The notes: generated by a model not told the origin, from the letters alone. A stretch of 64,000 nt of DNA from Congeria kusceri (GCA_027627225.1 CM051024.1:79787704-79851703); one strand, 5' to 3'. Shown: positions 12,745 to 25,620, counted from the stretch's first letter. Made by a program: numbers and translations.

Positions 12745-12866
12745 TACACCGTCAGTAACTGAAGGTGTATGGGATATAAACTCTCAGTGGCTTCATATCA
12801 TACTCGCCCTCGTATGGATGAAGCCACTGAGGGCGTATATCCCATACACCCTTAGTTACTAAGTGT
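12745..12866. repeat. Perfect-looking hairpin element (unit B)
   Basis: Arms 12754-12796 and 12818-12860 are reverse complements with few mismatches ('ggtgtatgggatata' against 'tatatcccatacacc', and 'cagtggcttcat' against 'atgaagccactg'), around a loop of about 20 nt. The orthologous hairpin in unit C is at 52257-52362. Confidence 0.85.
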
Positions 12867-13308
12867 AACGAATATATCTCACCGACTACCTTTCACTGGT
12901 TTCTTTTAATTGATATCACTTTAAAAAAAAAACTTACAAAATAAGAAGAAACACATTTAAAATGACGTCACGAAAATAAACAAAATGACGTCATTAGACA
13001 ACGTCATTAGACTTCTATGGGGTATTGAAATGTACCCATGGTGTATGGAAAATACCCCATGGTCATGTGACCTCTCTTAGCCAATATAATCCCGTCATTA
13101 TGTAGGACATGAGATATGTGTGTATGCTTTAAGAGTTAAAGAAACGAATCGTGGTGAAATTCATGTAAGATACAACATACAAGTTTACAATCATAGTGTG
13201 AATCAAGCGCAGAATAGACATTTGTCTCGATTAAAAAAATATTTATATCGTAGTGAATCAGATACAAAAAATATAATATCATATATATTAGAGCTACTTG
13301 ACGTATAG

Positions 13309-16300
13309 TAAACCAGTTTTAAGGTAATGTTTTAAAATTGTTCAGATTCTAATTATCATCACAACTTGAATAGCCATTGCTTTGGCCAGATTCTAATTGG
13401 GTCAATTCACAAACAAGCGTTGATGATCTGATATAAAAATTATTATTTTTGGTGTTATTATTATGGGGCTTACTTCTGTTATAAAGAGTGTAAACATTTT
13501 GAAAGCAGAATTGACCTTTGCCTTATTACAGTAGCTCCTCTGGGCTAATCAACAATTGAATGTTGTATATCTTTAAAATACATTAGATTTTTGCTATTTT
13601 CTAAAAACACAATTAATGAAAAGACCAAATAGAAGCAATATAGTATAAATCGTAATATTAACATTTATACACGATTTCAAAGATCTGATCCGACTGCCCG
13701 CGGATCCTTTTGAGCAGCACCCTGTACATTTTCTGTTCCTAGATCTTTGTCTATAAATGTCAGGATCGTAGTTAGGGCAAAATCGAATGTACGCCCGTGC
13801 TTGTACATGAAATATATCGGAAAATAATATTGAAGGAACTATTCACATGTTGGGAAATAGAGAAATTCCAAAGAAAAAAAGCAACAACATAATATATAAA
13901 GGGGCGAACATGAAACTGCTGACAAAAATATAATCGATATATTATATCGCTGCATGAATAACATTAGATGAAATAGCGAAAAGTGTAAAACGTTTTTTTT
14001 AGACTGGTGGCGGAAGCCAACGGTCTTTTGAGAGGGTAATTTCTAGAACAGGTATCACAGGGAACTACTTTTTTTGCAGGCTACGAGTCAGTAAACCGAA
14101 AACTGAATTGGTCCTTTTTCTACCTGTGTTATTTTATATTAATTATTTAAGGGAATGTAAGTCATATGTGAAATAATGTGTATGTCATGTTATATATAAC
14201 AATTACATTTTTTTAAATGTCAATTTATTACAAAATGTTACTTCAAACAAATGACACCCCTACTCCCCTACTTTCGCTATTTGCATGTTGTGTGTAACCG
14301 AAATATTCACCTTAGTGCCCTGGAATAAAACCACTAAATAATGAGCTACATCTGTTATTTTTAACACTTACTACTACGCTTCATCAATTATTCTGCATGG
14401 CCCGTTGCAGATTGACTTGTCGACTGGCATGTATATAATTCCGACTGCATTGTATAACTAGGTTTAAAAATATATTTGTTTCTTAAAAATATTTGTATTG
14501 TGATGTCGTATACTATAGAATAGGACGCAACATTATCAAGTTTACAAATGGGAAATTGAACATACAGTCAAACAAATGATTCCATCTTAGCAAAAATGCA
14601 CTTATAAATCACATGTTTTTAGTTTTTTTTGTCGCCAACAGTCTTTCTACGTTGTCAGCGTTTTGATTAAGCAATAATAACGCACTTTGCAAGGAACAAC
14701 TTAAAATAAAAGCACTTTAAGGAAAAGTATGAAACATTATCTTCAATAAATATATTTTAAAAGATATTCGGCGTCTTTGATCATTTTTATCCGTCGTATA
14801 TGAGACTCGATCAGTAGGTCACACGATACTACCATAATAAAATCATGCTTTATACCTCCGAACATATCATCATATAAATTAACGTTACCTGTTTGTAGAA
14901 CTAGGAGAACTAGCTCTCTCCTGTTTCCTAAACGTATATCAAAGATCCTGCATGCTCAGTAAAGTTATTTAAATTAAATTTCGATTTGAAGAAACCTTAA
15001 AATTATTCATTTGGAACGAAAACTCAAAATCAACATCATAAAGCAAACATACATAAATAGTACGTAATATATTTTGTACATTAAGAATTTGAGTTTCACT
15101 TTTTGATTATATCAGTACAGTAATTTTAAATGTAATTTACATGAGCAATACATTTGCCGTTTTGCAACGATGAATACATTTAATTCGTTTCGAGCTAAAT
15201 AGGCGGATTTAGAGGAGGGCGGAAGCTGCGTACGACCCCTCTAAAATTGTCAAAAACTAGCTGTTTAAACCGAACAATAACTGAAACATGTGCATTTCGT
15301 TACAATTAAAATGTTATTTTCAATCAAACTATTTCAAATATAGTTTATGTTTTGTAGCAGTTTTGTTAAATTGTTCCGTTTTGCGATATTGCGTCGTTCC
15401 GATACATGTATCTTATCATGTAAGAGACAACAGCAGTTAATTTGTTGTCAGTTCTTTAATAATTCCACCCCTCTAACTTAATATACTGGTACCGCGCCTG
15501 ATATTATATTTGAAATATGGTAATATAACATGAGGTGTTTATTCTGTACCAGATTAAAACCATTTAAGACTAGGGGACTTTGGCATCAGATTATGCTACG
15601 AACATTGGAGTTATTTTCCCTTAAATGTGAAAATAAATTTTAAAATGGACTTGATGCAAGACATGGACTTTATTTTCAACAAATCTAGACTAAACTTGTA
15701 AATGGTAATATAATCTACTCGTTGGAACAAGCCGACAAGCATGACGTGACATGACGTCCCCATTATCTTTAAGAACAGCAGCATTAACATCATTCCTCCG
15801 AAACTCTCTGCGAACAGTTGGCTACCACTGTAGAAAAAATATACCCAAGTCCTTACTTGTTTACGAACATGAGATCTCTGTTTTTGTCTTTTACAAGCTT
15901 TGGCAAGACAAAGAGCAGAAGTAAAACGTGTATGAGAGTTAATCAGCTAGATACATTATTTAAGGATATTATTGCGAACATTCCTACATTTGTTCAAGCC
16001 TATCACAACAGTTATGCTTTCATCTTTGCCAGTAGTGAGGTGAGCCCTTTGGGCCATCATGCACCCCTTGTTTTTGATTGAAAGTCAAAACAAGTTAGGG
16101 AAAATGAAATAAGGGTGGTTCCAACTCCTGGTCACCTATAACCATGCATTTTACTTTGTTCAAATATTGCTTTTGGTATTGCGTATAAACGACCTGTTGT
16201 TGATTGTAAACTTATAACATGGTCAATATTTAAAATACATAATTTGCGATGGGTTGTTTTACTATACCAATTTGATGATAGTAAACGATTAAATAATGTA

Positions 16301-16329
16301 TAATATATGTTACAGGACCAGGATTTAGG
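13309..16329. other. 5' flank of gene B, no supported coding sequence
   Basis: Collinear with unit C but with shifted frames. At 16000-16080 the sequence GAGGTGAGCCC...GGGCCATCATGC...CCCTTGTTT looks like the end of a bivalve interspersed repeat, and also offers a strong splice donor (GAG|GTGAGC at 16039/16040). An acceptor-like TATGTTACAG ends at 16315, 14 nt before the ATG of gene B, so a 5' UTR intron is possible. Confidence 0.45.
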
Positions 16330-16375
16330 ATGGAGATCCTACGAAGAAAGAAGTGGCTGTCGTTCGTAGTTTTAG
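16330..16375 (+). CDS. Gene B exon 1 (start codon, basic tail)
   Basis: 46 nt from the ATG, ending TTTTAG|GTAAAG in phase 1. It encodes MEILRRKKWLSFVVL. This start is chosen because it alone supplies a basic tail and half a membrane helix that exon 2 completes in the right phase. The same exon is conserved in unit C. Confidence 0.7.
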
Positions 16376-19300
16376 GTAAAGTACAAACACATTCTTATTA
16401 CAGCAACAAGAAAAGTACTTGCAACATCAACTACTATTACTACAATAAAACAATAACAAATACTACTACTAGTACCTCTATTACTGCTCGAGTACTCGAT
16501 TACTACTACTGCCACATCTACCACTGCCGCATTTATAATAATAATAATGTAATGTGTAAAATATCAGCTGATGATAAGAATAATATAACGTCGAGTCTTG
16601 CGGGGGCCATTATTTTAGTCGTGCCGAACCAGATATATGACACAAGACACAGTAACCTGTTTTTCTATTTACCATTTCACGGTTTTCTAAAAATTACACC
16701 AAACTAGCTTATTTTTATTTATTAAAATCTAAGAGCGGCGATGATTTTGCTGAACCGTCTTTTACATGTTCTTGTACATGTAAAGATCGATTTCTAACTG
16801 TTCGTTTGATGATACCCTATTATTTACATTTCGTAATGATACATATTTTCACTACAAATATGTAGATTACACACACGTTCATGCAAATAATATTGTAAAC
16901 GCATACTGAAATGATTTGCAACCATCAATTTTATCGGAAAACACACGTCACCGAATTGTTTTGAGACGCCATTTGGAGTTGTGTATTGAAGTTAACATTT
17001 TCAAGATTGTGTCAAGATTGATTATAGTGTGATCAATATTTGGTAAAAATGTTTGTATCTTAACATAAACTTATCCGAGTAGCGAGTTGTAGTAAATTTA
17101 TTTGGAATTTTTTTAAATAATTGTCTATGGATGCTTTATTGTTCATTACAGTAACAAAGTGCGCGTTCATGTAAATATTTAAAACTAACGTTTTTATGAG
17201 TTATGCTAATTAATAATAAATACATTATATACGTTATTGGTAATAAATTGTTTGTTTTGTTGAATCTGATTCATTTTTACTTAAACCTTTGACTTTAGTG
17301 TTGATTCAGAGTGATGAAATACACCCAATCAATGACTGATATAAACGCTAGCGACATGATCTAAAAAAAATATATCGGGCATCTTTGCATCAGGCCGATT
17401 TCAGCATAGTGGTATGATAAATATTGAAGCTCAGGCGGGATTTAGAAAACAATATGAGTACTGTTGATAACAAATCTTATGTTTTTATATCAAGGTAAAG
17501 GAGGTTGAAATTGTCAACACATTTGCATACATAGTCTTTACTTCAGGCGGATCCTTTTTACCTACATATGAATCATTAGCAGAACAGGCTCTATTGTATA
17601 CGCTAAAAGCAAATTTAATCCAGTTTCCGGACATTAAAGTTAGTCACCGTCTATACTTATTTGACAAACTTATTGAACGTGTTCATAATTACGGAAGTGA
17701 TGTATGTGGCTTAAATAATAGTAAATGCATAGAAAGAATGCACTTAGTTTATGCAAAACTTTGTAAGTAGTAGGACAACAGACACAAAATAATCTCATAT
17801 ACGGGGCGCTGGGACAAATTCCGCTTATTTAGTATCGATATGTTAAAGTTATAAACTATTGGATTCAGTTCTACAGTGTGATCATTTTAAATTTGTCAAC
17901 GTTGTACAACAGATGTTATTAAGTGATTTTGAAATGAACCGAGAAAAATGTATTGGGTCAAAATGTAAAAAACTTTATTAAAAAATCTAGGTTTTAGCGG
18001 AGTATGGTACATTCTGGGTGTTGGTGATGTTATTGTTTTTATCTCAATTGTTAACCAAAGAATCGCCGCAATTTATATACAACATAAAATCTTCTATATA
18101 CATCTAGAGGTACACAATATAGCTTATCTCGGAAATTGTGTAAACTTAACAAAGTTCAGAATTGCCTTACCACGTGTAAGAGTTTCAGCCGAAATACTAA
18201 AAGTAGAGTCAGGCAAGGCGTGCAACTTACATTTTTAAAACCTTTCAATTGAGAACACAAGTATATTACGAATGAAGTGTGTCCAAAACAGTTATAAATA
18301 TGGTAGGTGAAGATTTACTTATGAATTGTATTGCCAAAATGAATCCTTTTACTCTGAGTATATATTTTTAGAAATGTTAAGTTTGGCATTTGAACACGCA
18401 TAGATAATGTTAACCCATAAATGTATATACCTTTTATGGACATTATTAATGTTTATGTATGTGAACCTGTATGCTATTTACCAATGCATTGTATTTACTT
18501 ATAGTTGTGTATCAATGTGTACCCATGGGCATATTGCCTAAAGTATTAGAAATACTACTATTACTACTATAGATAATTTCACAAATTATTCTATTACTCT
18601 TACTACAATTTCTACTATGATTACTACTGCTTGGATAATCGACTTGGATAAGTCACCAGTTTCAGCCGCTGCTGTTCTGTACTGGTTGATGACTGACTTC
18701 GACCCAATAGCCAGTTTTTCCCGCCATAGAGATGAAGTAGCACACACACACTTGATAATTCCACATGCGAACGAAACAGCTTATCAACCGGTGTCACAGT
18801 CCACGCCGAATATTTCAAGGACAGTGACGAAAGGTATTGATAGTAATATTGCTCTACAACTGTTTCCTTTCTGGTTTATATATATGTATATGTCTTTTTA
18901 GTCATTTGTTTGGCTTTTGTTCGATAAGAGTGTCAATTTGTTTTGACATTGGTAAATTTATTCTTATACACTGTCACGACTATCAATATTTATATATAAT
19001 ATTACATACTATGCATAGTATCATACTTTTGCATGATTATTCTCTTATATGTTTTTATGTAACACTATTATGTAAATGTATACTCATGGGCATTATTGAC
19101 TCGATGTGTTTCCAATAAAACGGTAATCGTTATCTCTTAGAAACGCCCTGTGATTTTCTGCTGATAATAGGACGATTTCTGTAAACAATACACAAACGTC
19201 TATCTTTTCTTGAACTCAGTGTTACTTGTAAACACATAAAACGTCCAGATTTATTCAGACAATTCCGACCATCGTCCATACTTTTCTGCTGAGAAATATA

Positions 19301-22300
19301 TGACAACTGTCCCGTTCTGCTGATAATAGTAAGCATCATACAAACGTCCACCATTTTTCTAATAAGTGCTAGAATCATAACGGAATGAAGCCGTTTCTGC
19401 AAAATGCAGTTCATTTCAAGAAGAATGCATACTTCTACCATTCTTCTCATCAGTGCTAGAATCATACAAACGAAAAACCTTTTCTGCAGAATGCAGCTAA
19501 TTGTAAGAATTATACAAACTTTCACCATTCTTCCCATAAGTGCTAGAATCATATAAACGAGCAACCTTTTCTGTAGAATGCAGTTAATTGTAATAATTAT
19601 ACCAACGTCTGCCTTTTCAAAAGCAACCCGTGCAGTAATTTGCGAGAATATTATTCCGGTCTGCTTTTCGTATAGCATTTGTTACACAGCGTACTAATAC
19701 ATTCCATATTGAAGTAATACAGATAACCGATATTATAAACTAAAGAATAGTAAAATTTTAATTATCTTACATTTTCCCATGGCAATTAAAGGGAAGATTT
19801 TGACGTTTGAATGTGCAACAACCAACATGTTATAATGACAATTCTTCTTTAATTCAACCTAAGATAAGAAGCTCTTAACACTCTTAATCATTATGGGCTC
19901 TGAATTCATGTTGTAGACAGACTACTGAATGTAAATGTAAATTATAATTTATATCTAAAATGAAAGAATTCGACTTGCGTTACTTCGAAAGAAATCGAAC
20001 GTCTGTATTATAACATGTAACAATAAAGGTACATGTTTATAGGTCGTAAAGTTTGCACCAATTTCAACGATGATTTGATATATTTCAGAGTGAGTATTGT
20101 GAACCTACATTTAATTTAATTATGTTTTCATTTTCACAACATGCACGCTTTTTACTTGTATGTAATATATCGGCGCTTACCTTTCATCTCTTTTCTCATA
20201 GTATTTCGTAACCTTCTTGCAGGTGTACAGAGACTTACCCCCATAGTGTACAGTGAACCTTGCAGCGGAACAATCAACGACTCACGTCGGACCACGTTAT
20301 TCCACGACTATGACAAAGTACAGCACTACATAAATGGTATTGCTGTCAAAGCCTTATTTCTTATAAATACAAATACTCATGCCTCAAAAGCAGATAAGAT
20401 CACAATTGTATTATTACAGGAAGTATCCGCAATAATAGGCCAGAGACTTAATGCCAATGTGGTTGACCAGAGAGGAAAATACAACTGAAATCACTATTTT
20501 ATTGGACATTACCTAGGCCTAGAGACACTGTGCCCAAAACATTGAAAACAATAAACATTGAACCACAATGTATTTAAATCTAGGGCCAATATGCATTGGA
20601 AACTTCAAGTCAATAAACATCCAATCTTTACTCGATTGGATCTAGAATCACTATGTTAATGAACGTTTACAACAATCCGATTAATTTCAGTGTTGTTATT
20701 AATTACTAATTATTAAAAATATATACACTTGTCGTACGAATGTTCTGTAAGAGGTTATGGCACTGTAGCATGGTCGCCACCACCAAATGTGTTTGCCTTT
20801 ATATGTTTTCACTAAAGGCCGCTGTAGTACATGGTTGGCGATAAATACAGGACATAATTATGGGCTGCTAAGAGTATTTTCCAACATTTATTAAAAGTCT
20901 CCTGATGCTGACCACTTTTGTTACATCAAATTCATTATGATCTCTTTGTCTGCAAAATGTATTCTGATCACTAGACTAGATACCTTCTGTATAACTTGAG
21001 TATGTTACTTTATTGAGAAATTATTAGAGTCAAGCACCGTTATTATGTTCGTAATTCAGAAATAAAGTACATCATGTCCTCTACTATCCCGTTGACCGGT
21101 CTGGCCGAGTCCGTTGCTAAAGATGCGGACCGTATTTTATGAGCGTTTACAGTATATGAATAAATAAGTTATCATATTCATACCTTGTTTTCCGTATAAT
21201 ACAGCCTTTACAAATACTTTTATCCTACATATGTGTAAGATAACATTTAGATCGTTTTCATTGGCTACACATTCTTTGATCTTTTGGTAAATTTATAAGC
21301 CTTTTTTTTCGTTTAAAAGCATGTGATCAAAAGGCTTGCTTACTAACACAATTCCTGAAATCGTTTAATAAATTATGGTATGTAATGACAACTATTGTGA
21401 GTTCCTATATATAATACAAATTTATATCATCCTGTATTTATTTGCCAGACTTATTCGGGAACTTGTCAGACATAAACGCGCTACCTAAAGACGCTGACCC
21501 AGTGTTTATAACTGGAGTTTCGTCTAATCACTTACACGAGTCCCTAGACATGTTCGAGAACTTCAATTCTGTGGTGAGGAAAATGAAACCAAAACTGAGA
21601 ATGATATTTTATGACTTGGGGCTTCAAGCTGGCGAACCAGAAAAAGTAAGGCTATCAGATGGTCTCTTAAACATCTAAACTGAATGTTATTTCTTTACGC
21701 CTTCAATTTTAAAAACACAATACCTTGTGCCAAATTCAGAACACTTTAAAATGATAATTAGGTATAATTTAAAAAGGAATTTGTTTCTTTTCCTTTTTTC
21801 AATTATCGATGTTTCCCAGGATTTTGTCAGGAATAACATTTTGTAAATTAATTGTTAACGGATTGGTCAATGATAGTATTAATACTTTTCGAAAGATCGA
21901 TTACATTGAATGATATAATGAATCACAAAGATGCAATGATTGGTTGGAAGGATAGAAAGCGGCATTTTGTAATAGATCGTTTTTAATGCGGTAACAACTA
22001 TGTATTTCGGATCCGCTACCTTATTTGCTCCTTTATTTAAAATGTTTTTATCATCAGCGATACTCGTTAAGTTGCCAATCTAAGATCATAATCTTTAAGT
22101 GTTTTCTTGACTAGTTTCCTAAAATTTAATGTACATGTTTTGTCATAATTATAATGTTTCAGTCTTTTAGTCAATTCTGAGTTTCGGTGTTTTTAAGTTT
22201 CAGGAAGCTCATTTTGGAATACATTTATACGATGTTTCGCTTCGTTTATTTTTATTAAAATGAGTTTCCGTTTAATAATGCGGCTACGGTTGCAAAATCA

Positions 22301-24553
22301 AAACATGAACCATAGCAGTATTTCTTCAGCAAGAGGAAGTATATTAAAAATACATTTTGTGAAACTGCAGGAGAAACCCTTTATAACATGACATAGACGT
22401 GCACGTAAACATAGATATAATATTATTCCTAATATAAACTACCTTGCAACATTTTGTGCGTGTTTCAAACCACAAGTCAAACGTTTATATCTATGTTTAA
22501 GGATTAGGTCAACTCATCCACATTGATAGACGAGCCCTTTATTAATGTCGTCCTATTTTAATTCGCTTTGTTCACCTATTTGTTTTTAGATAAAATCGAT
22601 ATGTCAGTGTGAATACAGACTGTTCCCATTTGAAAGGTTTCCAGATCACGTGAAACCCCTCAAGGGCTATGCCTTCAAACCACTGGCGATAATGGTAAGG
22701 ATGTAATGGTCTTATCAGATGTAGATGACTATGTCCCAAGCTCCCATTTAACTATTACAAATGCAAGTAACAAACAAACTTTATATGTAATTTTTGAATA
22801 AGCCTAACTGAAAAATACTGCGAAATATTGACAGGACATACAAATTAAAACGCAATTTATATGTATGTTAACCAATGACATGTATAATCTAGGTTCATTT
22901 GTTATCGTTTACGATGTATACATATGTGTCATTGTAATGCCCCATCTCCAAAAATGGGGAGCATATAGTCACCGCTTAGTCCGTCCGTCCGAATTCTAAT
23001 TTAACTGACATTCAGTTTGTCTGGATAAAAAATACATTCTTTCTGCCCATTCTTCCTTCCGTCTGTCAGGTATTTGGTTTCACGTGATTTCAGGCAGAAA
23101 TGACTACAATTCAATAAATCTAAAAATAATGCCTCATTCCATGCAAAATAACATGCGTATTTTTTTCAAAAGTTATTGCACTTGGAGTACTATCATATCC
23201 GCGATAGTTATCAGGAACCAGTGACTCAAGTTAAAGAAAACTTAATGTGCAACATACCGACCAAGAGAACACGCACATATTCGTATCACGTTTCGGTCTT
23301 TAGATTTATCTTTGAGTTACTGCCCTTCGCTAATACTATGTTGTAGTTTTATTTCCGCCTTAGATCCCATGAAACTGAAATCCAATTAAACTTTATATGA
23401 AGCATCTCTACCACGACGACATGCTTTATTTATCATGGAGTTATTGCCCTTTTATAAGCAAATAATAATTGTCTTTTCCGCTTAAACTCGCATGATCCAA
23501 CATTTATTAAATTTTGGGTTCACTGTGCAGCAGCCTGACTATAAGGCATATTGTTAGGTCGTTCTGGTCTTATGCTTTATCATGGATTTATTTTCCTTTG
23601 ATAATAAAATGATGTATCTTCATTTTCGCGCTAGATCTTAAGAACTATTGACTCAAATTCAACAGCCGGAAACATGGTGCTTTATGTGCACCATCCATAC
23701 TATGACGACATACGCATATGGTTAGGTCGCTCCGGTCTAATGAGTTATCATGGAATTATTGTCCTATGATGATCAATTTCTTCATTTTCGCACTATAACT
23801 CAGAAAATAAAACTTACATTCAATGCAGCTGCATGTCCAGCATCCCAATCAAGAGGGCGATCGCATTTATCCCTTTTAGTGTAAATGCATCATGCAGTTA
23901 TTGCCCATTGATATTAAAATAATATGTATTTTCATTTCGTCTCTTTCCCTTAGGACCTATAAATAACTTAAATTCAATAATTGATCTATGATGAACATTA
24001 TTAAAAGATCTAAGGTTATTATGATTAATTGTAACTATGTTTCTAGTGTTTACCACTTCAGATGGTATTGAAAGAGTATCCCTTCGCCTTGTGGATGGAT
24101 TCATCTATACGTTTTAAGCAATCCAACATATCTCGACTGTTCGACATGGCACGGCGCCTGGACGTAATCTGCGTGGCCGGTGGCGGCTCAGTCGCTCTTC
24201 GAACACTTCCAGCGACGTTCGAATATTTTGGCGAGCAACCATGCACCTTCAGGAACCTGTCAGAAATTCAAGCTGGATTTTCGATTTCGCGAACAACACC
24301 ATTTGTTGTAGAGAACATACTTAAGCCTTGGATTGCGTGTGCCCTTTTGATCGACTGTATGGTTCCCCACGATGGATGGAGCAAGTATTTTGATTGTGGT
24401 CGTAATGGCAATGTTTATGGTGATTGCCATAGATATGATCAGTCCATATGGAGCATAGTGCTCTACCGTGCATACGGCTATGATGTCTTCAAACGCATGC
24501 AAAGATTCGAAGGAGAATTTGTGAAACTGCCTTGGCTTCAGATAAATTTATAA
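16330..24553 (+). CDS. Gene B: complete six-exon type II membrane, DUF1647/glycosyltransferase-like protein
   Basis: Exons 16330-16375, 18666-18833, 20223-20336, 21449-21645, 22590-22694 and 24062-24553 total 1122 nt (373 codons plus TAA). Every intron is GT...AG, and phases 1,1,1,0,0 keep one frame without stops. Seen in the protein: basic MEILRRKK, a short helix WLSFVVLAAAVLYWLM (residues 9-24, assembled across intron 1), a stem with sequons N51-E-T and N64-I-S, and N114-L-S. The core has FITGVSSNH (129-137), IFYDLGL, CQCEY (180-184), WMDSS (221-225) and GDCHRYDQS (330-338). The layout fits a Golgi type II enzyme, and WMDSS may play the part of a DxD-like metal site. Membership of the DUF1647/GT-A-like family is recalled, not searched; substrate unknown. 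AATAAA occurs at 24910. Its paralogues are A, C and remnant D. Confidence 0.8.
16585..16690 (+). repeat. Single arm of a hairpin repeat family (intron 1, unit B)
   Basis: 'gtgccgaaccagatatat' followed by 'acagtaacctgtttttct' matches one arm of the palindrome at 41842-41989 ('cacctgatatattacac', 'cagacagtaacctgttatt'). The matching arm in unit C is at about 57010-57115. Confidence 0.55.
17425..18235 (+). pseudogene. LINE reverse-transcriptase 3' fragment in intron 1 of gene B
   Basis: It reads EAQAGFRKQY (RT motif region), skips most of the RT, then gives VKEVEIVNTFAY and SGGSFLPTYESLAEQALL, followed by FPDIKVSHRLYLFDKLIERV and NYGSDVCGLNNSKCIERMHL. Degraded LINE C-terminal sequence continues with stops to about 18235. 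It is related to the LINE at 27905-31445 but is an independent, much older insertion, shared with unit C. Confidence 0.7.
18666..18833 (+). CDS. Gene B exon 2 (membrane helix end and stem)
   Basis: 168 nt between CAGTTTCAG and GTATTG, entering and leaving in phase 1. It supplies AAAVLYWLM and a Ser/Thr/His-rich stem with two N-glycosylation sequons. Confidence 0.72.
19345..19610. repeat. Tandem repeat, ~87 bp unit x3 (intron 2, unit B)
   Basis: Three units share 'ataagtgctagaatcata', 'ccttttctgcagaatgcag' and 'aattgtaagaattatacaa'. This periodicity creates a 182-codon minus-strand frame at 19130-19678 that is broken in unit C. Confidence 0.8.
20223..20336 (+). CDS. Gene B exon 3
   Basis: 114 nt from CTTGCAG to GTATTG, phase 1 at both ends. 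It is conserved in A and C, and includes VQRLTPIVYSEPC and FHDYDKVQHYIN. Confidence 0.85.
21449..21645 (+). CDS. Gene B exon 4 (core domain start)
   Basis: 197 nt from TTTGCCAG to GTAAGG, entering in phase 1 and leaving in phase 0. It contains FITGVSSNHLHESLDMF and RMIFYDLGLQAGEPEK, the most family-like part of the protein. Confidence 0.9.
22590..22694 (+). CDS. Gene B exon 5
   Basis: 105 nt, phase 0, from TTTTTAG to GTAAGG. It reads CQCEYRLFPFERFPDHVK and then GYAFKPLAIM. Confidence 0.9.
22938..23960. repeat. GGGGAGCATATAGTC interspersed repeat (intron 5, unit B)
   Basis: It begins with the small hairpin 'gccccatctccaaaaatggggagc' followed by 'tccgtccgtccg'. Degenerate direct units follow, with recurring 'ggtcgytcyggtctwatg', 'tatcatggawttattg' and 'cttcattttcgc'. 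It resembles a repeat widespread in bivalves. The partner copy begins at 63733. Confidence 0.65.
24062..24553 (+). CDS. Gene B exon 6 (last)
   Basis: 492 nt after CACTTCAG, with TAA at 24551-24553. It has WMDSSIRF near its start, a Gly-rich VICVAGGGSVAL stretch, and paired cysteines around DCGRNGNVYGDC. Confidence 0.9.
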   Translation: MVLKEYPFALWMDSSIRFKQSNISRLFDMARRLDVICVAGGGSVALRTLPATFEYFGEQPCTFRNLSEIQAGFSISRTTPFVVENILKPWIACALLIDCMVPHDGWSKYFDCGRNGNVYGDCHRYDQSIWSIVLYRAYGYDVFKRMQRFEGEFVKLPWLQINL

Positions 24554-25100
24554 ATAATTAGGATTAAAACCAAAACCAAGTATCTGGATAGATAAGTTTT
24601 CTATATATACTCGGTTTTGGCTTTTAATATTATGCCAAAATTCAATAATCCATTATTTATGCAAACTAGTTGTTATTAAAGTGCTAAAATAGTTTTGATA
24701 AACTCAAGCAAAGAATGACTGTATTACAATCCAAACCAATTGAGTCTACCATTCTCGTGTATAATTGTTTATTCAGATGTGAAACGTGTCATGCAGTCAT
24801 TTTTGACATACCATTATACGGATTTTAGACAGACAAACAGCTGTCTGATATATTTTGCTAAATCATGCATCTATGTTACTGAATGTTTAGTTGTAGTCAT
24901 TTTACTTCAAATAAAATCACCTCATATATTACAAATATACAAATATATTTAAATATTTACATCAACTCTCACTTTGTTACTGTTATGGCGTCGCCAATAG
25001 AAAAATAAATCACCCACACTAAAACATTTTCATGATTTTCCATTATATGTAATAAAACATAATTTACTGTCTAGAGACTTTTGGAAATGACAATACAGAT
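24554..25100. other. 3' flank of gene B
   Basis: AT-rich, with no second gene. AATAAA at 24910 and AATAAAT near 25004 are plausible polyadenylation signals. Confidence 0.4.
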
Positions 25101-25116
25101 ATTAACATGGACATCA

Positions 25117-25300
25117 CAGGTCGGAGTGTTGTAATGGATATAGTGTCCGCCTTGCGGTCGGGAGGTCGTGAGTTCGATCCCTACTCAAGGAGCGTTCAAA
25201 TGATCTTTCGCAAACAGCACCAAGTACAAATACTGGTTCTACCCAGGAAACAGACCCGAACGTGTCTTGATAAGCCTACGGCCGTTGAGCTTAAATAGTA
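25117..25300 (+). mobile_element. tRNA-derived SINE
   Basis: Its head 'gtaatggatatagtgtccgc' and B box 'gagttcgatccc' are followed by 'gcaccaagtac', 'ctggttctacccaggaaac' and 'cttgataagcct'. This is a second SINE family, distinct from the one at 5390. Confidence 0.75.
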
Positions 25301-25486
25301 ATAACATGAAGTAACAGGGACATCCATACACTCATGCAAGGAAATCGCATCTTAAAAAATAGACATGGTGATTAATTTCTGGAATTTTACGAAAGTCAAA
25401 ACTTTATGTTTTGAATTGGTGCATCACATCAGAAAATGGCACTTGTACCACTATTTCGACCAAGAAATTAAAGTAATCGAATATAA

Positions 25487-25620
25487 ATAGCATAGGCAGT
25501 TGAGGGGTATAGTAAATATTGCACCCCGAGGAGAATGATGCCAGAAGCCTGGGTTGACATCACTCTTCGAAGGGGGGGGGGGGCAATATTTACTATACCC
25601 TTCAAAATGCCTGTGATATT
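25487..25620. repeat. Hairpin element with poly-G in one arm
   Basis: 'gggtatagtaaatattgc' (25504-25522) pairs with 'gcaatatttactataccc' (25583-25600). The arms extend to about 55 bp. A run of 13 G at 25571-25583 sits at the inner end of the right arm. Confidence 0.85.

Larger units (their letters stand above)
9541..23208 (+). repeat. Segmental duplication, copy B
   Basis: Direct copy of 49645-64000, collinear over introns, transposon remnants and intergenic DNA. Identity by eye is in the mid-nineties outside indels. The true right boundary is unknown because the partner runs off the window. Confidence 0.95.

Noticed and set aside
13120..13308. 62-codon frame conserved in length in both units (also 52566-52754)
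   Set aside because: It has no ATG (starts at GTG), and nearly all differences between the copies change the amino acid (about 8 of 9), so there is no sign of protein constraint.
15818..16081. 87-codon frame upstream of gene B
   Set aside because: A 2-nt deletion and a 1-nt insertion in unit C shift the frame. The end matches a repeat terminus; at most it is untranslated exon sequence.
19130..19678. 182-codon minus-strand open frame, the longest outside the LINE
   Set aside because: It is produced by an 87 bp tandem repeat whose period is a multiple of three. The frame is broken in unit C, and it lies in intron 2 of gene B.
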